A stretch of DNA of 64,000 bases from Stagnimonas sp. Its GTDB lineage: Bacteria; Pseudomonadota; Gammaproteobacteria; Nevskiales; Nevskiaceae. The notes under the pieces were generated by a model, which saw only the letters and a list, made by a program, of their open reading frames with translations, was not told where the DNA came from and searched no databases. The stretch lies in contig JAUYNO010000075.1 in NCBI GenBank assembly GCA_030696045.1, positions 1-64,000 of the forward strand, written 5' to 3'. Numbering within the stretch: the stretch's first letter is position 1; each line of letters starts with the position of its first letter. Shown piece after piece: positions 18,201 to 26,135 of the stretch. The position numbers were made by a program, and so were the translations under genes.

Positions 18201-18350
18201 GCTGATCGAGCGCATCAGCTCGGCGGAAGACTCTGGCGCCGCTACCGTCCGGCCCCGGTCATGGGGCTGCGGCAGGGCGAGGGAGGCGGCGACAACGGCA
18301 AGGGTGCTGCAAGCGAACGCCCACAGCGCCGGTTTCTGGATCGGGGACAT
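15267..18350 (-). CDS. Exported BNR/Asp-box beta-propeller protein with C-terminal sorting tag (paralogue 3)
   Basis: A protein of 1027 residues from the chosen start MSPIQKPALW, which begins a clear signal peptide. An in-frame ATG at 18398 would add 16 residues and leave only 46-73 bp to the divergent slyX start. The same Asp-box series as paralogue 2 is present (WTTDLGATW, RSADAGRSY, VSSDFGTSW), with a DVDGDGDADNDSDG loop and a GGCGDCG Cys pair. A long Ser/Gly linker precedes DGRFGG, a hydrophobic helix and RRRRR. It is the first gene of the tandem pair. Function unknown; no glycosidase acid/base residues can be assigned. Confidence 0.8.
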   Translation of the reverse strand: MSPIQKPALWAFACSTLAVVAASLALPQPHDRGRTVAAPESSAELMRSISNRNLKAGLVPPGAVRAAYNQKNAIAGKADVPGSAGEWSEYGRGNLRAATGWIDGNVSARVDNFAFDTVHKRLFAAIGTGGIWMSEAVDGDLSTLADSWVSVGDKLPSQANGGVAWTPDVDGDGDADNDSDGTLISAGGEAVMGSGSYSGLGAYWTTDLGATWTHASGFPDQALVFQAVADPVNPAVVYIASSVGLFRSADAGRSYVNVALPTGECAGIEDIASKCFYANYVTDVAIKQPGGSTEVVCDPKGCPVVAGVGFRTGSTALFRDGTPQAPANGVYRSETGVVGSFLRVDEAAADTLSPVGFPPQARIGRIEFGVADGPEQDHNYLYAIVQDAVTFNGGAIVDAPLDAILGLVTGQLPLVPFDSVFNGLYVSSDFGTSWVRMADRTEIATNVTTGTGMLAFGATGSGPGGQTWYDAWIKPDPTRQTLGIPTRLTFGIEEIWQNRVTLGVPLNGLAQAGVNDFKVIGAYNILGAEVAANVVNDGTTTHADQHTAIYVPTGDGGVCLIIGGDGGVFKQCAAANAEMDNAGWGTGANTGIYALLPYGLAIAKDGTVYYGLQDNGSGLIDPERELQIFETLGGDGFYAEVDPDNSDVAYYESQNGALNRTTTRGASNTAIAPTYTRVQFDNWFRMDPLNAQHMVTGAQEIYETDNAETVTASSWVEVFNLGANPETNAIRTTTAMEVHGTAVYVGGCGDCGASGNDTGFASVVATNVMDGVERVPETTAGWHLAAKRGLPSRYINGFAIDPTDPKIVYAAIGGYLSNLRPAGHYLDRNAEAALGGNVYKSVNAGDDWVNISGDLPQAHANSIVLKDGQLIVGTDLGAFISADSSGTSWTTLGDNLPNAPVNMVRLKPKAAPTDADLLVAATFGRGVWAYEFADPVGGSSSGGSTSSSGSSSGSSSGSSSSGGSTSSGSGSSGSGSSSGSSSGGSSGVPVTPGSDGRFGGSFGGGALLGLLSLFALRRRRRQISIIV

Positions 18351-18471
18351 GACGGAGGTTTTACAAGTTGGTTTAGGGAATATTGACGCAAGCATCACAC
18401 CAATGCGACTACGGTGTCAGATGGACTCTGGATGCTGGGCTACCATGAGCCGCCCCAGCCCGCCCGCCGCC

Positions 18472-18681
18472 ATGTCCGAATCCCGCTTCATCGCCCTGGA
18501 AATCAAGCTCGCCGAGCAGGAAGACACCGTGCGGGTGCTCAACGAGGTGGTGATCGCCCAAGCCGAGCAGATCGAGCGCCTGCAGGCGCGCTACCTGCAA
18601 CTGGCCGAGCGGGTGTCACGCCTGGCCGAAGGCGCCGACCGCAAGGCGACCGCCGCCGAGGAAGTCCCGCCGCACTACTGA
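18472..18681 (+). CDS. slyX: SlyX family protein
   Basis: A 69-residue predicted coiled-coil protein. FIALEIKLAEQEDTVRVLNE, Q-x-x-QIERL heptads and the C-terminal PPHY are SlyX hallmarks. The biochemical role is not established. ATG 18472 (MSESRF) gives the standard family length; an in-frame ATG at 18445 would add nine residues (MSRPSPPAA). The last 7 bp overlap the convergent CAP gene. Confidence 0.88.
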   Translation: MSESRFIALEIKLAEQEDTVRVLNEVVIAQAEQIERLQARYLQLAERVSRLAEGADRKATAAEEVPPHY

Positions 18682-19340
18682 GACGGTGGTGGCACCGGAA
18701 TCAGGTGCGGCGAGGACAGCGCCGGGCTGGCCTGCTCGGCTGGCATCGCGTCATCGACGGAACAGCCCAGCACTTCGGGTGGCGGCACCGGCTCCGGCGG
18801 CGGATTGCCGTAGGGCTTGAGGCCGTCCTGGTTGCCGCGCGGCGTGTAGTGGCAGACCCAGACCTCGCCGCCGCCGCAGCGGGCGCGGCCGCAGCCGACC
18901 TCGGTGCTGGTCTCCCAGATCATCTGCAGGTACTGGCCGCACTGGCGGCCCTGGGGTGCCTTGCAGCGGTGCTCGGCATGGTCGTAATACAGGCCTTCCG
19001 AGGACCAGCGCTCGACAACGGCGGCGGGGCTGCGCTTCCAGCCGTCGTAGGCGGTGGTGGACCAGGCCTTGAGCAGGTTCTCGCCAGTGCTCTCGCGGCG
19101 CGCCGGATCGCTGCTGTAGCGCAGCGGGCAGCCCTCGCTGGCCAGCTGGCTGGCCCAGGCCTGGGCGCTGGCGGCGTTGGCATCGGACCAGCCCAGCGGC
19201 GGCACTCCGACCTGAGCGCGCAGAGCATTGTGGCCGGCCAGCAGGCCGGCGTATTCGGCCGGCTCGGGGTCGGCTGCGGCGGCGGTGCCGAGCAGGCTCG
19301 CGAGCAGACCGGCGAGTAGCAACTGGGTGGGGCGGAGCAT
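18675..19340 (-). CDS. Exported CAP (SCP/PR-1) domain protein
   Basis: A 221-residue protein with a signal peptide (about residues 1-22) and one CAP domain: HNALRAQVGVPPLGW, GENLLKAW, YDHAEHRC, the CAP1 signature CGQYLQMIWETSTEVGCG and CAP2-like WVCHYTPRGN. Conserved His and Glu positions of the CAP cavity are present, with several Cys for disulfides. A Pro-rich tail follows. Bacterial CAP proteins have been linked to lipid binding or adhesion; the role here is not determined. It is divergent from kynU. Confidence 0.88.
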   Translation of the reverse strand: MLRPTQLLLAGLLASLLGTAAAADPEPAEYAGLLAGHNALRAQVGVPPLGWSDANAASAQAWASQLASEGCPLRYSSDPARRESTGENLLKAWSTTAYDGWKRSPAAVVERWSSEGLYYDHAEHRCKAPQGRQCGQYLQMIWETSTEVGCGRARCGGGEVWVCHYTPRGNQDGLKPYGNPPPEPVPPPEVLGCSVDDAMPAEQASPALSSPHLIPVPPPSQ

Positions 19341-19429
19341 GGGTTCTGGCAGCGGGCGGGCGCGGTGCAGTATCGGCAGCGCGCGCCGGCGCGTCCATGC
19401 GGGCCGACGCCGGTGCTAGCCTGAGCGGC

Positions 19430-20686
19430 ATGACCATCGCCACCACCCGCGCGGCCTGCCTCGCGCTCGACGCCGCCGACCCGCTGGCCGCCCGCCGCGC
19501 CCGTTTCCGTCTGCCCGAGGGCCTCAATTATCTCGACGGCAATTCCCTGGGCGTGCTGCCGGCCGCGACTCCGGCCCGGCTGTCGCAGGTGATCGCCGGC
19601 GAATGGGGCGAGGGCCTGATCCGCAGCTGGAACGCGGCGGGCTGGATCGAGGCACCGCGCCGCATCGGAGACCAGATCGGCCGCCTGATCGGCGCCACGC
19701 CGGGGCAGACCCTGGCCGCCGATTCCACCTCCATCAATCTGCACAAGCTGCTGGCGATGGCGCTCAGCCTGCGACCGGGGCGAAGGGTGATCGTCAGCGA
19801 GGCCGACAACTTCCCGACCGACCTCTACATCGCCCAGGGCCTGATCGCGCAGCTGGATGGCCAGCACGAGCTGCGGCTGCTGCCGGCCGGTGCCAGCGCC
19901 GCCGACTACGAGGCCGCGCTGGGTCCGGAGGTGGCAGTGCTGATGCTCTCCCACGTCAACTACCGCAGTGGCGCCATGCACGACTTGCGGCGGCTGACGG
20001 CGGCGGCACAGGCCGCCGGCGCGCTGACGCTCTGGGACCTCGCCCATTCCGCCGGTGCGGTGCCGCTGGCGCTCGACGAGGACGGCGCCGACCTTGCGGT
20101 CGGCTGCGGCTACAAGTACCTCAACGGCGGCCCCGGTGCGCCGGCCTTCCTCTACATCGCGAAGCGCTGGCAGGGCCAGGCGCGCAGTCCGCTGACCGGC
20201 TGGTTCGGCCACGCCCAGCCCTTCGCCTTCGAGCCCGACTACGTGCCGGCGCCCGACATCGCCCAGGCGCTGTGTGGCACGCCGCCCATCCTCAGCCTGA
20301 GCGCGCTGGAGGTCGGCATCGAACAGTTCGAGGGCGTCGATCTGGTTGAGCTGCGCGCCAAGTCGGTGGCGCTCTGCGAGCTGTTCATCGCCCTGGTGGA
20401 GTCACGGCTGGCCGGGCAGGGCTTCGTGCTCGCCAGCCCGCGCGAGGCGGCTCGGCGCGGCAGCCAGGTCTGCCTGCGGCACCCGGCGGCCTGGCCGATC
20501 TGCCAAGCACTCATCGCGCGCGGCGTGATCGGCGATTTCCGCGCGCCCGACATCCTCCGCTTCGGCTTCGCGCCGCTGTATGTGCGCTATCTCGATGTCT
20601 GGGAGGCGGTGAGCGAGCTGGAGCAGGTGATGCGCAGCGGCGAATGGCGCCAGCCAGGCTTCCAGATCAAGAGCAAGGTGACCTGA
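19430..20686 (+). CDS. kynU: Kynureninase
   Basis: A PLP enzyme of 418 residues cleaving L-kynurenine to anthranilate and alanine (tryptophan catabolism or NAD/quinolone precursor supply). LNYLDGNSLG near the start, D203 and H206 in WDLAHSAGAVP and PLP lysine K229 in CGYKYLNGGPGAPAF are all intact, as is TGWFGHAQPF. ATG 19430 (MTIATTRAA) is used; an upstream in-frame GTG-type start adds an unlikely leader. The exported hydrolase follows 9 bp later and is probably co-transcribed. No tryptophan 2,3-dioxygenase is in the window. Confidence 0.93.
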   Translation: MTIATTRAACLALDAADPLAARRARFRLPEGLNYLDGNSLGVLPAATPARLSQVIAGEWGEGLIRSWNAAGWIEAPRRIGDQIGRLIGATPGQTLAADSTSINLHKLLAMALSLRPGRRVIVSEADNFPTDLYIAQGLIAQLDGQHELRLLPAGASAADYEAALGPEVAVLMLSHVNYRSGAMHDLRRLTAAAQAAGALTLWDLAHSAGAVPLALDEDGADLAVGCGYKYLNGGPGAPAFLYIAKRWQGQARSPLTGWFGHAQPFAFEPDYVPAPDIAQALCGTPPILSLSALEVGIEQFEGVDLVELRAKSVALCELFIALVESRLAGQGFVLASPREAARRGSQVCLRHPAAWPICQALIARGVIGDFRAPDILRFGFAPLYVRYLDVWEAVSELEQVMRSGEWRQPGFQIKSKVT

Positions 20687-20695
20687 GGAGGCGCC

Positions 20696-21637
20696 ATGAC
20701 CCTGCGCAAACTGCTGCTCGCGACGCTGTTCACTGCACTGGCCTCTGTCGCCAGCGCCCAGACTGACAAGACCGCCATGACCACCAAGACCCTGAGCTGG
20801 TCCGAACTAGAGGCCATGCCCTATCCCGCTAGGCCGGGCACGACCATTCCCTACGGCGCTTCCGCGGCCAAGTTCGGCGAGCTGCGCCTGCCGGACCGCA
20901 AGCGCCACGGCAAGGGATCCAAGCAGGAACTTTTTCCGGTGCTGATCCTGGTGCACGGCGGCTGCTGGCAGGCCGAGTACGACTACGCCTACTTCACCCG
21001 GCTGGCGGCCTGGTTCACCGAGCAGGGCGTGGCGACCTGGACTATCGAATACCGCCGTCTGGGCGATGGTGGCGGCTGGCCGAACACCTTCATGGATGTC
21101 GGCGAGGCGGCCGACTCGCTCCATCTCATCGCCAGGACCGATCCCCTCGACCTCCAGCGCGTCTATGCCGTCGGCCATTCGGCGGGCGGCCAGCTGGCGC
21201 TGTGGCTGGCCTCGCGCGGCAAGCTGCCGAACGAGTCCGAACTGGCCCGCACCGAGCCGCTGAAGATTCGCGGCGTGCTGGGGCTGGCGGCGATCACCGA
21301 TCTCGCCAGCTATCGCGTCGGCCCGGCCGGCAGCTGCAACGCCTCGGTCGATCAGCTACTCGGTGGCACGCCCGAGACCGTGGCGCGGCGCTACGCCGAA
21401 ACCTCGCCGCTGGCGCGACTGCCGCTGGGCGTGCCGCAGGTGTTCGTACAAGGCGAGCTTGATCCCATCGTGCCAGCGGCCGGCGTGCGCGCCTATGTCG
21501 AGGCCGCGACCAAGGCCGGTGACGCGGTGACCTTGCTGACGCTGCCCACGGCCGGCCATTTCGAGCCCTCGGTGCCGCATCCCGCCAGCGAGGCGGCGCT
21601 GAAACAGGCCTTGCAGATCCTGCTCAAGGCGCCATAA
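20696..21637 (+). CDS. Exported alpha/beta hydrolase, possible kynurenine formamidase
   Basis: A protein of 313 residues with a strong ribosome site (GAGGAGG) 9 bp after kynU. A signal peptide is clear ([21 protein letters not shown]). HGGCW forms the oxyanion motif, GHSAGG carries the nucleophile, ELDPIVP the Asp and AGHFEP the His. The HGG-x-W plus GHSAG pattern is shared with animal/fungal-type arylformamidases and with other BD-FAE-type esterases. The kynU neighbour suggests N-formylkynurenine hydrolysis, but the apparent export makes this uncertain. A general carboxylesterase is the alternative. Confidence 0.7.
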   Translation: MTLRKLLLATLFTALASVASAQTDKTAMTTKTLSWSELEAMPYPARPGTTIPYGASAAKFGELRLPDRKRHGKGSKQELFPVLILVHGGCWQAEYDYAYFTRLAAWFTEQGVATWTIEYRRLGDGGGWPNTFMDVGEAADSLHLIARTDPLDLQRVYAVGHSAGGQLALWLASRGKLPNESELARTEPLKIRGVLGLAAITDLASYRVGPAGSCNASVDQLLGGTPETVARRYAETSPLARLPLGVPQVFVQGELDPIVPAAGVRAYVEAATKAGDAVTLLTLPTAGHFEPSVPHPASEAALKQALQILLKAP

Positions 21638-21668
21638 ACGAAGGACGGTTCCGCAAGGGAGTTTCCAA

Positions 21669-22289
21669 ATGTTTGGCAACAAGTTCGGCGGCAGCAGCCT
21701 GCGTATCTCTCCCCGTGACTTCCCGGCGCCAGACTACGATCCGCCCGCCAGCGGCGCGCGCGCCGAGGCGGTGCTGGCCGGCGGCTGCTTCTGGTGTGTC
21801 GAAGCGATCTACCGCGAGCTCGATGGCGTGCTCGACGTGGTCAGCGGCTACTCCGGCGGCAGCGCCGAGACCGCCGACTACAAGGCGGTCTGCACCGGGC
21901 GCACCGAGCACGCCGAAGTGATCCAGATCGCTTACGACCCGGCCAAGCTCAGCTTCGGTGCGCTGCTGCGCATCTTCTTCGCGGTCGCGCACGACCCGAC
22001 CCAGCTCAACCGCCAGGGCAATGACCTCGGCACGCAGTACCGCTCGGCGATCTTTTACGCCGACCCGCAGCAGAAAGAAGTCGCCGAGCGCTACATCGCC
22101 CAGCTCGACCGGGCCGAGGTGTTCACCGCGCCCATCGTCACCCGTCTGGAGCCGCTGGCGGACTTCTTCGTGGCCGAGGCCGATCACCAGAACTACGCGG
22201 CGCTGAATCCCGGCCAGCCCTATATCCAGGCGGTCTCGACACCCAAGCTCGAGAAGCTGCGCGCCTATTTCGGCGAGGCGCTGAAGTAG
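21669..22289 (+). CDS. msrA: Peptide-methionine (S)-S-oxide reductase
   Basis: A 206-residue repair enzyme reducing methionine-S-sulfoxide. Catalytic C40 lies in [47 protein letters not shown] and [10 protein letters not shown] are the other family blocks. A short N-terminal extension (about 30 residues, [19 protein letters not shown]) is common in proteobacterial MsrA. It is 31 bp after the hydrolase and could belong to the kynU transcript. It converges on the DUF502 gene with only 3 bp between stops. Confidence 0.95.
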   Translation: MFGNKFGGSSLRISPRDFPAPDYDPPASGARAEAVLAGGCFWCVEAIYRELDGVLDVVSGYSGGSAETADYKAVCTGRTEHAEVIQIAYDPAKLSFGALLRIFFAVAHDPTQLNRQGNDLGTQYRSAIFYADPQQKEVAERYIAQLDRAEVFTAPIVTRLEPLADFFVAEADHQNYAALNPGQPYIQAVSTPKLEKLRAYFGEALK

Positions 22290-22292
22290 GAC

Positions 22293-22943
22293 TCAGCGTG
22301 GCGCGCCCTCGTCGCTGTCACCCGGCCGCGACAGGCCGGCGGTGATGACGAAGCGCATGGCCTCCTCGAAGCCCATGTCCAGCGGGGTGAGATAGCGGCG
22401 CGGCAGCAGCAGGGTGTAGCCGCCGATCTGGTAGCTCATCGGCAGGTAGACCGCGACCTCGTCGTCGCCGCCGCCGAGGCCGACGCTGGCGAGGTCGGCG
22501 ATGGTGATGAAGCCGACCAGGCGCATCGGCAGGTTGGGCAGCTGCACCGTCACCACCTGGCTGAACTTGCGGCCGTTCTTGTTGCTCATCAGGCCGGTCA
22601 GGTCGCGCACGGCGCCGTAGACGGTCTTGACCAGGGGGATGCGGTTGACCGCCAGTTCCACCCAGCCCAGGAACTGCCGCACCACCAGGCCCTGCATGCC
22701 GGCGCCGACCAGGAAGATCAGCGCGATCGCCAGCACGATGCCCATGCCGGGCAGGTAGAGGGAGCTGGGCAGCAGCACGCCGAGCAGGCCGCCGAGCACC
22801 GACTCCGCGACCTGGAACAGCCAGAGCACGACGGCAATGGTGATGAAGATCGGCAGCAGGGCCAGCAGGCCGGTCAGGAAAATGCCGGCCAGCTTGGCGG
22901 CGGTGGCCTTGAGACTGGCCTTGGTCTTGGGATGGAGGTTCAT
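22293..22943 (-). CDS. DUF502 family membrane protein
   Basis: A protein of 216 residues. Two membrane segments lie near residues 20-42 and 67-90. The family block RIPLVKTVYGAVRDLTGLM is followed by a cytoplasmic or periplasmic domain ending in LPRRYLTPLDMGFEEAMRFVITAGL. No biochemical role is established for the family. Confidence 0.88.
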   Translation of the reverse strand: MNLHPKTKASLKATAAKLAGIFLTGLLALLPIFITIAVVLWLFQVAESVLGGLLGVLLPSSLYLPGMGIVLAIALIFLVGAGMQGLVVRQFLGWVELAVNRIPLVKTVYGAVRDLTGLMSNKNGRKFSQVVTVQLPNLPMRLVGFITIADLASVGLGGGDDEVAVYLPMSYQIGGYTLLLPRRYLTPLDMGFEEAMRFVITAGLSRPGDSDEGAPR

Positions 22944-22963
22944 GGACTCGGTGGTCGCAGGCT

Positions 22964-24016
22964 TCAGGCCGCTTTCAGTGTGGCCAGATCGATGACGAAG
23001 CGGTATTTCACATCGCTCCGGATCATGCGCTCGTAGGCGCCGTTGATGTCCTGGATGGCGATGCGCTCGATGTCGCTGACGATGCCGTGTTCGGCGCAGA
23101 AATCGAGCATCTCCTGGGTTTCCGGTATGCCGCCGATCAGCGAGCCGGCCAGGCTGCGACGCTTGCCGATGAGGGCGAACATCTGCACCGCCGGCGGCTG
23201 GTCGGGTACGCCGACCAGGGTCATGGTGCCCTCACGCTTGAGGCAGGCGAGGTAGGCGTTGAGGTCATGCGGCGCCGACACGCAGTCGAGGATGAAGTCG
23301 AGCTGATTGGCCTGGGCCTTCATCTGCTTCTTGTCGCTGGAGATCACCACCTCGTCGGCGCCCAGGCGCAGCGCGTCCGCGCGCTTGCTCTCGCTGGTGG
23401 TGAACAGCACCACGTGGGCGCCGAAGGCATGGGCGAACTTGACCGCCATGTGGCCGAGGCCGCCGAGGCCGACGATGCCGACCTTGTCGCCCGCCTTCAC
23501 GCCCCAGTGGCGCAGCGGCGACCAGGTGGTGATGCCGGCGCAGAGCAGGGGCGCGACCGCATCCAGCGGCAGTTTTTCCGACACCTTCAGCACGAAGTTC
23601 TCGTCGACCACGATGTAGTTGCTGTAGCCGCCCTGGGTCAGCGAGCCATCGACCCGGTCCTTGCTGTTGTAGGTGCCGGTGAAGCCCTTCTCGCAGTACT
23701 GTTCCAGGCCTTCGCCGCAGGCGCCGCAGCTGCGGCAGGCATCAACGATGCAGCCGACGCCGACTGCCTCGCCGGATTTGAAACGGGTGACCGCGCTGCC
23801 GACGCGGCTGACGCGGCCGACGATCTCGTGCCCCGGCACCATCGGGAACAGCGAGCCGCCCCATTCGTCGCGCGCCTGGTGAATGTCGGAGTGGCAGACG
23901 CCGCAGTAGAGGATGTCGATCACCACGTCATTCGGGCGCGGTTCGCGGCGCTCGAAACTCCAGGCGGCGAGCGGGCTGGTCGCGGTCTGGGCGGCGTAGG
24001 CGAGGGCGCTGGACAT
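22964..24016 (-). CDS. NAD(P)-dependent zinc alcohol dehydrogenase (YahK/CAD-like)
   Basis: A 350-residue medium-chain dehydrogenase. Catalytic zinc ligands are in CGVCHSDIH and GHEIVG; the structural zinc lobe has the Cys series ACRSCGACGEGLEQYC; the Rossmann motif is GLGGLGHMAVKFA. This arrangement matches the cinnamyl-alcohol dehydrogenase/YahK branch, which reduces aldehydes with NADPH. A GGAGTG ribosome site supports the ATG at 24016. It is divergent from the DUF2238 gene (98 bp). Confidence 0.9.
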   Translation of the reverse strand: MSSALAYAAQTATSPLAAWSFERREPRPNDVVIDILYCGVCHSDIHQARDEWGGSLFPMVPGHEIVGRVSRVGSAVTRFKSGEAVGVGCIVDACRSCGACGEGLEQYCEKGFTGTYNSKDRVDGSLTQGGYSNYIVVDENFVLKVSEKLPLDAVAPLLCAGITTWSPLRHWGVKAGDKVGIVGLGGLGHMAVKFAHAFGAHVVLFTTSESKRADALRLGADEVVISSDKKQMKAQANQLDFILDCVSAPHDLNAYLACLKREGTMTLVGVPDQPPAVQMFALIGKRRSLAGSLIGGIPETQEMLDFCAEHGIVSDIERIAIQDINGAYERMIRSDVKYRFVIDLATLKAA

Positions 24017-24114
24017 GGTTCACTCCGGGTTCGGATGCGGTGGCGGAGGATACCGCCCGGTCACAGGGCCTCGCTACTCATAATGGCGCCCTGGCCGCCA
24101 TTGAGGAGGAGTCC

Positions 24115-24858
24115 ATGCCGCATCCCCTGCAGCCGCACCGCCGCTACCTGCTGGTGCTGGTCGCGATCTACGCCCTGCTGTGGACGGCACTGGCGATAGC
24201 CCCGGTCGACCGCAAGGACTGGGCGCTGGAGAACGCCCTGGTGCTGGCCTTCGGCCTGGCGATGGCGGCCAGCGCCCGGCATTTCGTGTTCTCGCGGATT
24301 TCCTACAGCCTGATCTTCCTGTTTCTCTGCCTGCACGCGGTGGGTGCCCATTACACCTATTCGGAAGTGCCCTACGAGCGCGCCTGGCAGAGCCTGACCG
24401 GGCAGTCGCTCAACCAGCAGCTGGGCTTCAGTGACCGCAACCATTTCGACCGGGCGGTGCACTTCGCCTACGGCCTGCTGCTCGCCTATCCGCTGCGCGA
24501 GTTGTTCCTGCGGCTGGCCGAGGTGCGCGGCTTCTGGGGCTATTTCCTGCCGCTGGATTTCACCCTCGCCAGTTCGGCCCTGTTCGAGCTGTTCGAATGG
24601 GGCGCGGCGGAGTTCTTCGGCGGCGACCTGGGCGTGGCCTATCTCGGCAGCCAGGGCGATGTCTGGGACGCGCAGAAGGACATGGCGCTGGCCGGCGCCG
24701 GCGCCCTGCTGGCGATGCTGGTCACGGTGGCGCTCAACCTGCGCCTGCAGCGCGACTTCGCCCGCGAGTGGGCCGACAGCCTGAAAGTGAAGGACGCGCG
24801 CCCGGCTGGCGAGGACGAGATCCGGCGTCTGCTGGCCCAGCAGGAGTCGGCGCGATGA
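24115..24858 (+). CDS. DUF2238 (YjdF-like) integral membrane protein
   Basis: A 247-residue protein with about six hydrophobic segments. The conserved polar motif NHFDRAVHFAYGLLLAYP and the ELFEWGAAEFFGGD and GSQGDVWDAQKDM motifs identify the family. ATG 24115 has a strong site (GAGGAGG); upstream in-frame codons lack one. Its stop overlaps the lipoprotein start (ATGA), so the two are probably coupled. Function unknown. Confidence 0.88.
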   Translation: MPHPLQPHRRYLLVLVAIYALLWTALAIAPVDRKDWALENALVLAFGLAMAASARHFVFSRISYSLIFLFLCLHAVGAHYTYSEVPYERAWQSLTGQSLNQQLGFSDRNHFDRAVHFAYGLLLAYPLRELFLRLAEVRGFWGYFLPLDFTLASSALFELFEWGAAEFFGGDLGVAYLGSQGDVWDAQKDMALAGAGALLAMLVTVALNLRLQRDFAREWADSLKVKDARPAGEDEIRRLLAQQESAR

Positions 24859-25244
24859 GGCGCGCCCTTGGCCTGCTCGTGGCGCTGCTTGCCGCCTGCT
24901 CGGCGGCACCCGAAGCGCCAGCGCCGGTGGCCACAGCCGGAGATCGGCTCACGGACCAAGTCTGGCTGCGTGCCGATCCCGGCGCGGCGCCCGGCGATCT
25001 GCTGGCCTTTCTCGCCGGCGGCGCGCTGCTGATGACTTCCTGCGGTGAACCCTACCGGCTGGCGCGCTGGCAGCGGCAGGGCGACAGCCTGCAATGGGAC
25101 GAGGACGGCGAGCCCATCCGCGCCCGGCTGCTCGCGCTGGATGGCGAGGCCCTGAAGCTGGAATTTCTGCTGCGCGGCGGCCCCGAGACCAAGCGCTACC
25201 GCGCCAGCCGCGAAGCCCGGGTCTGCCCCGACCTGCCGCGCTGA
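24855..25244 (+). CDS. Putative lipoprotein
   Basis: A 129-residue protein with a lipobox (LLAAC, Cys at 15) after a short hydrophobic leader; it should be diacylglyceryl-modified. The mature part is a small domain with two or three Cys and alternating beta strands (ALLMTSCGEPYRLARW, DSLQWDEDGEPIRARL), resembling small META/heat-shock-inducible-type lipoprotein domains, but no family was firmly recognised. It overlaps DUF2238 by 4 bp. Confidence 0.75.
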   Translation: MRRALGLLVALLAACSAAPEAPAPVATAGDRLTDQVWLRADPGAAPGDLLAFLAGGALLMTSCGEPYRLARWQRQGDSLQWDEDGEPIRARLLALDGEALKLEFLLRGGPETKRYRASREARVCPDLPR

Positions 25245-25253
25245 GCGGCCGAC

Positions 25254-26009
25254 TTACTTCAGCGGATTCTGCTTCGCCACCAAGGTCGCCGGCAGCAGCT
25301 TCATCAGCGGCATCACCAAGCTCCAGGGCCAGCCCGGCACGGCGGCCTGCTGCACCCGGCGCTCGATCAGGTCGGCGATGATCCGGCCGCCCTTCTCGAC
25401 CGGAATCACGAAGGGCCGGCTGCGCAGCCGCTGATTGATCGCGGTGTCGATGAAGCCCGGGTAGAGCGTGGTGACGCGGATCGCGGTGCCGTGCAGCTCG
25501 TTGCGCGCCGAGTCGGCGTAGACCGCAATGGCGGCCTTGGAGGCGCTGTAGCTGCCAGCGCCCGGCAGGCCGCGCGCGGCGGCGACCGAGGAAATGGCGA
25601 CGATCTGGCCCTGCTGCTGGCGGCGGAACAGCGCCACCGCCGCGTCGATGGTGGCCATCGCGCCCAGCACATTGGTCTGGATGATCGCCGCGTCGCGGGC
25701 GAAGCCGCCGCTGCCGATATTGCCGCCACTGTCGCCGATGCCGGCGTTGGCGACGACGATGTCCAGGCCGCCGAGCGTGGTCGCCAGCTCTTCGATGACG
25801 GCGGCGACGCTGCCGGTCTGCTGCACGTCCAGCGCCCGCAGCTCGACCTGTGCCTGCGGCTGCGCGGCGAGGATTTCCTGCTTGAGCGCCACCAGACTGT
25901 CGACCCGGCGCGCGGCCAGCGCCAGGCGATAGCCACGGGCGGCGAATTCCAAGGCGAGCTGCCGGCCGATGCCGGAGCTGGCGCCGGTGATCAGGATGCT
26001 GCGGGACAT
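25254..26009 (-). CDS. Short-chain dehydrogenase/reductase
   Basis: A 251-residue classical SDR. Cofactor loop TGASSGIG near residues 8-15, NAG in VVANAGIG, catalytic Ser in ISSVAAARG and YSASK (Tyr-x-x-x-Lys) are present. The Arg-rich ARRVDS after beta-2 suggests NADP(H) preference. Substrate unknown. It converges on the lipoprotein gene with 9 bp between them. Confidence 0.9.
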   Translation of the reverse strand: MSRSILITGASSGIGRQLALEFAARGYRLALAARRVDSLVALKQEILAAQPQAQVELRALDVQQTGSVAAVIEELATTLGGLDIVVANAGIGDSGGNIGSGGFARDAAIIQTNVLGAMATIDAAVALFRRQQQGQIVAISSVAAARGLPGAGSYSASKAAIAVYADSARNELHGTAIRVTTLYPGFIDTAINQRLRSRPFVIPVEKGGRIIADLIERRVQQAAVPGWPWSLVMPLMKLLPATLVAKQNPLK

Positions 26010-26135
26010 GGGGCTTGCGGGTGGCGGGCGAGGGCGGAGAGTATCCGGTTGCCGGCGCTACGCGCCAAGTGAATCGGATTGCGGCAAGATCACCGCAGAC
26101 GGCGCGGGCGCCAAGGATCGAGGGAGGGAACACGG

